This document shows, piece by piece, positions 63,131-64,000 of a stretch of 64,000 nt of DNA. Position numbers and translations under genes: made by a program. Below the pieces are notes generated by a model. The model saw nothing but the letters and a program-made list of their open reading frames with translations, ran no database searches and had not been told where the DNA came from. The stretch covers positions 43,534,059 through 43,598,058 of the forward strand of contig OZ021732.1 in the NCBI GenBank assembly GCA_963978545.1, given 5' to 3'. The stretch comes from Linyphia triangularis (lineage: Eukaryota > Arthropoda > Arachnida > Araneae > Linyphiidae). Position 1 is the stretch's first letter. Every line of letters begins with the position of its first letter.

Positions 63131-63960
63131 ATAACTGTTTATTGTTGAGTAAAAGTCCGATTATCCGACATTCAATCAACCGGAAAGCTCAATCAACCGG
63201 AATTTTTTGAAAATCAAGTTTGGCGAGAAAATTGGCATTATTTTGCCAAAAAACGGCGATAAGTCGACAATTTTTTTTTTCTAATTTCATTTGAGATTTC
63301 GAAGTTGAGTGTTTTTTTCTCTTTATTTTGATGGTTTTTAATTTTTAATGGCGAAATAGCTGAATTGCATTGATTAGAAATGAATATATTATTATAAAAA
63401 GTGATTTTTTTTTTTAATTCCGGTTTATCCGGAATGCCGAAGTTCTTATTCAAACAACTGTGAATTCTCAGCAAAACCTTAATATTCTTAATGGGAAATG
63501 TTTTTTTCCGGAATATATCCGGAAAAATAAATATACTGTGGTTATTTGCCGTATTTATTAACAAATCTAGCTTGTTTCAATTGTATAAGAAAGAGGGTTT
63601 CGTAATCGAAATTTCATTATCCAGAGCATCGGGAAAACATTCTCCAGTAGATAATTTGGTTTATCCGGAATTCTAATAAAAAAAAAAAAAAACTACACCT
63701 TTTGCATCTATTTAATCTTGCATCGTTTATTGCATAAAAATGTATATTCGTTTCCGGAATATGTGTAATTTGTATGTGCGGAATCTATAAATCTATGGAC
63801 TACTTTTATTGCAATTATAACAAAAAAAGATGATTTTCCCTTTGAAATTACGTTCTCAACCGTATCCGGCAAAGAGTAATAAGGAAATTCAAAATTTGTT
63901 AATGGTTTGACCAAAATCCGGATAAAATTAACCATCCGGTTTGTAGGCTAGATCTACAAA
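63131..63960. mobile_element. Tigger/pogo-like DNA transposon remnant
   Basis: AAAAGTCCGATTATCCGACA and two AATCAACCGGAA units on the left, AATCCGGATAAAATTAACCA and CCGGTTT on the right, with many TTATCCGGAAT motifs between. These CCGATTATCCG/AACCGG ends are characteristic of Tigger/Jerky/pogo elements. No transposase domain; the 108-codon minus frame 63238-63564 is lysine/asparagine-rich noise. Confidence 0.55.
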
Positions 63961-64000
63961 TGGAACATGCATTTCACAAAATTTAAAATCATGTATAACG

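Overview
The window looks like nuclear DNA of an arthropod, most likely a spider. It is about 70% A+T, genes are interrupted by long introns with GT/AG borders, and interspersed repeats cover much of it. Two fragments encode the C-terminal tail of a non-LTR retrotransposon (ASAEHILDCLGLSKEDL-type, with a (AAC)n-like tail). I associate that tail with orb-weaver and other spider genomes; this is recollection, not a search. There is no sign of bacterial or organellar DNA.

Only one host gene is secure: ORC2 (origin recognition complex subunit 2) on the + strand. I could assemble 12 exons from 32600 to 58185. All junctions are in phase and give 510 codons plus a stop, followed by AATAAA signals. 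Its introns hold most of the transposons described here. A second host-type locus at the right edge (61946-62486, - strand) is the last exon of a SOCS-box protein. It needs a frame change inside the exon, so it is either a pseudogene or carries a sequence error. A third, unrecognised gene may start at 21284 behind a CCAAT/CRE-bearing promoter.

Layout. 1-17.4 kb: gene-poor A+T DNA with a pentanucleotide microsatellite and one degenerate hAT-like element. 17.4-18.9 kb: a clean hAT-type element with an 8-bp target duplication, then a 5'-truncated LINE. 19.2-21.2 kb: (TA)n, (TAA)n and AGGTATT-rich arrays. 21.2-22.1 kb: possible gene start. 22.46-26.18 kb: one hAT-like element split by a second (8-bp duplication), which itself carries a fold-back MITE. 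27.2-28.1 kb: a tRNA-type SINE and a histone-type stem-loop. 28.4-29.7 kb: a large palindrome whose arms are 32/96-bp minisatellites and whose centre is a 5S rRNA-derived sequence. 31.3-31.9 kb: a 47-bp AGGTATT array. 32.6-58.2 kb: ORC2. 58.7-59.3 kb: a 264-bp tandem duplication. 62-64 kb: SOCS-box exon and a Tigger/pogo-like remnant.

The two most unusual objects are: (1) a young LTR retrotransposon (34702-38663, antisense in ORC2 intron 2) with gag-protease but no reverse transcriptase, RNase H or integrase; the pol position is taken by a 423-codon coiled-coil ORF that looks like a captured cellular cDNA; and (2) the fold-back element with a 5S rRNA core at 28381-29712. Elsewhere in ORC2 introns there are deletion derivatives of mariner and piggyBac transposases, a SINE split by a 1.27-kb TIR element, and a 1.75-kb element with 33-bp perfect TIRs and repeated subterminal motifs.
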